Source: Botryotinia globosa
Lineage: Eukaryota > Ascomycota > Leotiomycetes > Helotiales > Sclerotiniaceae
Direction of reading: 5' to 3'
DNA: 64,000 nt
Assembly: GCA_014898425.1 (NCBI GenBank)
Contig: RCSZ01000001.1
Location: forward strand, 4,029,528 to 4,093,527
Numbering within the stretch: position 1 is the stretch's first letter; each line of letters starts with the position of its first letter. Under the pieces are notes generated by a model. That model was not told the DNA's origin. It saw nothing but the letters and a program-made list of their open reading frames with translations, and ran no database searches. The position numbers and the translations under genes are program-made. Below, piece by piece: positions 59,301-64,000 of the stretch.

Positions 59301-60154
59301 CTAACTATTATTCCAAGGATTTTATTAATAATCAACACTAGTAATAACCCCAACCCTAAAGGGAATAATAACCCAAACAAAAACACTCCAATTGATCACT
59401 ATCTCTTCTAACTTCAATTTAAAGCTTTTCGAAAATCTGAAAAAAGAAATAAATAAAGATTTAATTGAATTTTTTATATATAAAATTAAAATTTCGAAAT
59501 CTTTTATATTAAAGCTTTTATATTGAATTGAAATAACTTTAATTTTAAAAAGGTTGAAAAAAAGTTATAGTAATTTCTGAAAATAGGGGGATAATAATCA
59601 ACAAAAAAGTATTAAAAATCATCAATTGATTACTACTTCTCCTGATCTCAATTTAAAACTTTTCGAAAATTTGAAAAAAAAAATTAATAAAGATTCAATT
59701 GAATTATATTTATTCGAAATTAGAATTTCGAATAGTTTTTATAATAGGGCTTTTATATTGAATTAAAAAAACCCTAATTTTGAAGAAATTGAAAAAACTA
59801 TAATAATTTATAAAAAACAAAAGGGTAATGACCAGTAAAAAAATATTAAAAGTTATTAATTAGTTATTACCTCTCCTAACTTCAATTTAGAGCTTTTCGA
59901 AAATCTAAAAAAAGAAATTAATAGAAATTCAATTGAATTTTTTATATATGAAATTAGAATTCGAAAAGTTTTTATATTAGATTTTTTATATCGAATTGAA
60001 ATAATTCTAATTTTGAAGAGTTTGAAAAAGTTGAAAAAAAAGCTATAATAATTTTTAAAAACAAAAGGGTGGTAACCAACAAAATAAATAAATTTGATTA
60101 TTATTTCTAATTCAATATTAAATAGAAAATTTATTAAAATTTTATAAAAAATTA
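59301..60154 (+). repeat. Subtelomeric block B array, copy 2 (most mutated)
   Basis: The same tandem units as 54656-55595, starting CTATTATTCCAAGGATTTTA. Compared with the other copies, it has lost most G on the plus strand while runs of C remain (for example CCCCAACCCTAAA). This indicates strand-biased G to A change. Confidence 0.75.
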
Positions 60155-60845
60155 AAGCTAACACCCTACTAACTGGTATCACTAGTTTTACTGATATTAC
60201 AAAATATTTAGGGTTTTTAGAGTTAAATATATATATATATATATATCTTTGAAATCTAAAAGAAATTTGGGATTTAATAGTATTTTTACTTTTTTGCTAG
60301 CGTTATTCCTTATTGAATTCTATTTTTAGAATTTTAACTAGTATCACAAAATATCTCGTTTAATATTAAAGCTAGTTTATTAAAATCAACTTTTTTAAAC
60401 TTTTCAAAAAAAACTGAATTGATTGATGAAATTTTTATCCAAATCGGACTTAGTTCGTTTTTGACTTAGAAAAATACAATTTTCTTTATTTTTATGAAAT
60501 TTTCAATCTAATATAAAAGCTTAAATATTAGAAATTTCGAAAAATGTATAATATATTACTATAAACAGAATTTAAAACTGAATATTTTAGTGTAGTTTTT
60601 ATTATAAATATATGAAATTTCATTTTTTATTTTCTAATTTTACTAGTATCACCAAAATACAACTGGTATTACAAAATATCTTATATAATAATGGAGCTAG
60701 CAATATAAGAGTAGTATTTTTGAAATCTTTGAAGAATTTCGAACTATATAGCGTTTTTAAATTTTTCAAAAGCTTCAATTTTATAATTGAATTTGAAATC
60801 ACGTGATATTCACGTGATATCAATCCGAATCCGAATCTCGTAAAA
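60155..60845 (+). repeat. Subtelomeric block A, copy 3
   Basis: Starts TAACACCCTACTAACTGGTA and ends AATCCGAATCCGAATCTCG. It closely matches 56755-57445 and is the least mutated copy, retaining CACGTGATATTCACGTGATA near the end. Confidence 0.8.
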
Positions 60846-60849
60846 ATAA

Positions 60850-61020
60850 TATTAGTAATATTAGTATTATTAGTATTATTAGTATTATTAGTATTATTAG
60901 TATTATTAGTATTATTAGTATTATTAGTATTATTAGTATTATTAGTATTATTAGTATTATTAGTATTATTAGTATTATTAGTATTATTAGTATTATTAGT
61001 ATTATTAGTATTATTATTAT
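60850..61020 (+). repeat. (TTAGTATTA)n 9-bp array, copy 2
   Basis: About 18 near-perfect units of 9 bp. The long minus-strand Ile/Leu frame over it is an artefact of the repeat. Confidence 0.88.
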
Positions 61021-61930
61021 AATCACTCTTAATATTTATTATTATTATTAAAAAGAAAAAGAAAATAATAAATATTAATGAATAAAAATAAGAATTAGAA
61101 TAAGAATACTAATGAAAAGAATATTAATAAGAAAATTATTAATAAAAATAAGAATACTAATAAGAAAATCAATAAGAAGAAGAAAAATAATAATAAAAAG
61201 AATAATAATAAGAAAAAGAAAAATAAGAAGAATAAATATAAAATAATATAAAGAAAAAGAATATAAAAAAACTAATTATTAATAAAAATATTGATAAGAA
61301 TATTGAAAAGAATAATAATAAGAAAAAGAAAAATAAGAAAAAGAAAAATAAGAAAAAGAAAAATAAGAAAAATGAATAAATAAGAAGAATATTAATAAGA
61401 AGAATATAAAATGATAAGTTATTATTAAAAATATTAATAATAAAAAGAAGAAAAAGAATAATAATAATAATAAAAATAATATTAATAAGAAGAATTTAAA
61501 TAAGAATATTAAGAATATAAAGAATATTAAGAAGAAGAATATTAAGAAGAAGAATATTAAGAAGAAGAATATTAAGAAGAAGAATATTAAGAAGAAGAAT
61601 ATTAAGAAGAAGAATATTAAGACGAAGAATACTAATAAGAAGAATATAAATCATAAGAATATTAATAAGAATACTAATAAGAATAAAAATAATATTAATA
61701 AGAAGAATTTAAATAAGAATATTAAGAATATTAAGAATATAAAGAATATTAAGAAGAAGAATATTAAGAAGAAGAATATTAAGAATATAAAGAATATAAA
61801 GAATATAAAGAATATAAAGAATATAAATAAGAAAAATAAGAATAAGGAGAATAAGAATAATAATGATAAGAATTAGAATAATATTAATAAGAATACGAAG
61901 AAAAATATAGATAAGAAAAATGTTAAAAAA
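61021..61930 (+). repeat. Polypurine tract, copy 3
   Basis: AATAAGAAGAATATTAAG-type sequence with a clear 15-bp array (AAGAAGAATATTAAG, at least six units, 61525-61620) and an AAAGAATATA run near 61790-61825. Confidence 0.8.
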
Positions 61931-62215
61931 AATTAAAAATAATAATATTAATAATAACTTATTTATTAAAAAATTAGAAAATATAATTATTATTAAAAGG
62001 TAAAAAAAAGAATTAAATAGAAATATTATAATAAACTTAAAGAATTGAAAGAAAATAAAATTAAAAGAATAAATAAATTAAGTTTATTTAGGAAGATAGA
62101 TTTATTTTTAAAAAAAAGGGAGGTGGATTGAAATTCGAAAGGAGGAAGGAAGATAAACTAAGCTTATTTAGGAAGACAGATTTATTTTCAGAAAAAGGAA
62201 GGCAAATGAACTAAG
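61931..62215 (+). repeat. Block C, copy 2
   Basis: Matches 58876-59300 but keeps more G (for example GGAAGACAGATTTATTTTCA), consistent with less mutation towards the telomere. Confidence 0.7.
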
Positions 62216-62990
62216 CCTAACTATTATTCCGAGGATTTTTTTGGTGGTCAGCACCGGTGGTGACCCCAACCCTAAGGGGGGTGGTGACCCAGGCAAAAAG
62301 TCACCATTTGGTCACCACTTCTCTACGCTCCAATTCTAAGCTTTTTAGAAATCTGAAAAAAGAAATGAATAGAGATTCAATTGAATTTTCTTTATATGAA
62401 TTCAGATTTTCGATATCTTCAATATTGATCGATCTGTAGAGGTAACCCTAAAGCTTGGGGTTAAAAAGGTTCAGGGAAAGCTATGGTAATTTTCGAAATC
62501 AAGAGGTGGTGACCCGCGAAATAAGTAAAATTGGTCACCACCTCTCTACACTTCAAATTTAGGCTTTTCGAAAATCTGAAAAAAGAAAAGAATAAAGAAT
62601 CAATTGAATTTCTTATATATGAAATTAGATTTTCGATATATTCAATAGTAATGGATCTGTAGAGCTAACCCTAAAGCCTAGTTTTGATAAGGTTGAAGAA
62701 AAGCTATGGTAATTTCGAAAGCAGGGGGGTGGTGACCCGCGAAATAAGTGAAATTGGTCACCACCTTGAATTCAATAAAAAATAATAAATTGAATAAAGT
62801 TTCTTAGTAACCTAGGGGTTATTTTAATCAATATTTGGAATGCCGAAAACAAATTTAAATTATCTCTCAAATTGATCGTTCTGTACTAGTAACCCTAAAG
62901 CTTGAATTTGGAAGGGTATAAGTGGTGGTAACCCAGCAAAAAGAGGTGTGGGGTAGTTAAATCACATGATCGAAAGTCTAATACTAATAG
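62216..62990 (+). repeat. Subtelomeric block B array, copy 3 (best preserved)
   Basis: Tandem units of about 200-225 bp with motif starts near 62279, 62503, 62726 and 62925. Each full unit has GGTGGTGACC followed about 20 bases later by the inverse GGTCACCACC, so a 10-bp stem can form. Retained CpG and CpA sites show this copy is least affected by RIP. Confidence 0.8.
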
Positions 62991-63590
62991 AAATACTACT
63001 AATTAGAATATTAAAAAGAAAGAATATTAATAAGAATATTAAAAGATATATATTGAAAGATTTTTAGTGAAATATTAGGGTTTTGAGAGAATAATATTGA
63101 AAGATTTATAAGAGAATATTAGTATTTTCAGAGAATAATATTAAATTATATTAAAAGATTCGAAATGAAATATTAATATTTCGAAAGAATGATATTGAAA
63201 TATATCGAAAGAATTTTAATGAAATATTAGTATTTTTAAAGAATAATATTAAAAGATTCAGAAGAGAATATTGATATTTTCAGAGAATAATATTGAATTA
63301 TATCAAAAGATTTTTAATAAATTATTAGTATTTTGAGAGAATAATATTAAACGATATCGAAAGATTTTTAGTGAAATATTAGTCTTTTGAGAGAATAGTA
63401 TTGAATTTTATTATAAGATTTTTAGTGAAATATTAATATTTCGAGAGAATAGTATTGAAATATATTAAAAGATTATATATTGAAGGGTTTATTGAAAGAT
63501 TTATTAAAAGATTTATTGAAAGATTTATTAAAAGATTTATTAAAAGATTATATATTGAAAGATTTATTAAAAGATTATATATTGAAAGAT
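62991..63590 (+). repeat. Degenerate tandem array of about 55-60 bp units
   Basis: Units of the type GAATAATATTGAAAGATTTT followed by AGTGAAATATTAGTATTTTG recur about nine times. The array ends in shorter GAAAGATTTATTAAAAGATT units. It is A-rich, with no coding content. Confidence 0.7.
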
Positions 63591-63827
63591 GCCGGTGAGC
63601 TTCATCCCGGTGATATTCTAATATAGACCCACTTATAGGCTTAAAGTCTCAGGTGGGCTTTATTATAGGCTCCATTATAGGCCTTAAAGCCTATAAACGA
63701 CTACCGGTGAATGAATGCCGGTGAGCTAAGCCGGTGAGCTAAGCCCGGTGAGCTAGGCCCGGTGAGCTTCAATTCGATGGTTATAGGCTATATAAGCCTA
63801 ATATATAGGCTCTATATGCCTATAAAT
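63591..63827 (+). repeat. Telomere-associated sequence (CCGGTGAGCT / TATAGGC)
   Basis: GC-richer than its left flank. Several CCGGTGAGCT units occur (63593, then four clustered near 63717-63770), with truncated variants ACCGGTGAATGA and CCCGGTGATATT. TATAGGC and its inverse GCCTATA recur many times, giving short palindromes up to the first telomere repeat. No gene. Confidence 0.8.
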
Positions 63828-64000
63828 GGGTTAGGGTTAGGGTTAGGGTTAGGGTTAGGGTTAGGGTTAGGGTTAGGGTTAGGGTTAGGGTTAGGGTTAG
63901 GGTTAGGGTTAGGGTTAGGGTTAGGGTTAGGGTTAGGGTTAGGGTTAGGGTTAGGGTTAGGGTTAGGGTTAGGGTTAGGGTTAGGGTTAGGGTTAGGGTT
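63828..64000 (+). repeat. Telomere, (TTAGGG)n
   Basis: GGG at 63828-63830 is followed by 28 and a third perfect TTAGGG repeats to the end of the window. The G-rich strand runs 5' to 3' to the right, so this is the right chromosome terminus. The true array may continue beyond the window. Confidence 0.99.

Noticed and set aside
60820..61026. 68-aa minus-strand Ile/Leu repeat protein
   Set aside because: It is a translation of the 9-bp TTAGTATTA array, with no start context or conservation.
54325..63590. Telomere-linked RecQ-type helicase gene
   Set aside because: Often present at fungal chromosome ends, but no helicase motifs are visible in any frame here.
1..64000. CRISPR arrays, bacterial operons, tRNA or rRNA genes
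   Set aside because: The sequence is eukaryotic. Repeats lack CRISPR spacing, and no complete tRNA cloverleaf or rRNA segment was found by eye.

Overview
The window is the right-hand end of a filamentous ascomycete chromosome. The last 170 bases are perfect TTAGGG repeats (63831-64000). Genes carry short 47-103 bp introns, and the transposon-derived DNA has the AT-rich, transition-only decay typical of repeat-induced point mutation (RIP). Protein features point to Pezizomycotina, most likely a Leotiomycete of the Botrytis/Sclerotinia kind. That placement is inference from recalled protein similarity, not from a search.

Region by region. (1) 1-18041 is ordinary euchromatin. It holds a long intergenic stretch with an 11-bp minisatellite, a decayed 2-oxoglutarate/Fe(II) dioxygenase pseudogene (5116-6660), the replication factor Rtf2 (minus), and a divergently arranged five-exon TOR kinase gene (8609-16123, 2431 aa, frame consistent across all four introns). 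A J-domain protein gene follows. (2) 18042-24170 is a complete but RIP-mutated Ty1/copia retrotransposon inserted in the J-domain gene. Its 170-bp LTRs differ by 31 transitions and no transversions, and it is flanked by the 5-bp duplication GGAAC. The rest of the J-domain gene, with its cysteine-rich C-terminus, resumes in frame at 24176. (3) 24757-44416 is an AT-rich block of decayed elements: TA-flanked inverted-repeat elements, a foldback element, a Gypsy relic on the minus strand, LTR-like repeats and a three-copy MITE family. It is broken by two GC-normal islands: one intact unrecognised coiled-coil gene (26545-27867) and a truncated adenylate-forming reductase (42118-43081). (4) 44417-53713 is a small accessory gene cluster, all on the minus strand: a ketopantoate-reductase-like enzyme, a glutathione S-transferase, a broken Zn2Cys6 transcription factor, an unrecognised Cys-rich/RGG protein and a type B carboxylesterase. 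(5) 53899-63830 is subtelomeric: a TA-flanked MITE, then about 9 kb of interleaved duplicated blocks (called A, B and polypurine tracts here), a CCGGTGAGCT telomere-associated sequence and the telomere.

The conserved growth genes (TOR, Rtf2) sit on the chromosome-internal side. Towards the telomere, enzyme and regulator genes become sparse and often broken, and mobile DNA dominates. The dioxygenase, reductase fragment, transferase, Zn2Cys6 regulator and esterase are the kinds of genes found in secondary-metabolite or detoxification clusters. Several are dead, so the window looks like an eroding subtelomeric cluster rather than a working pathway.
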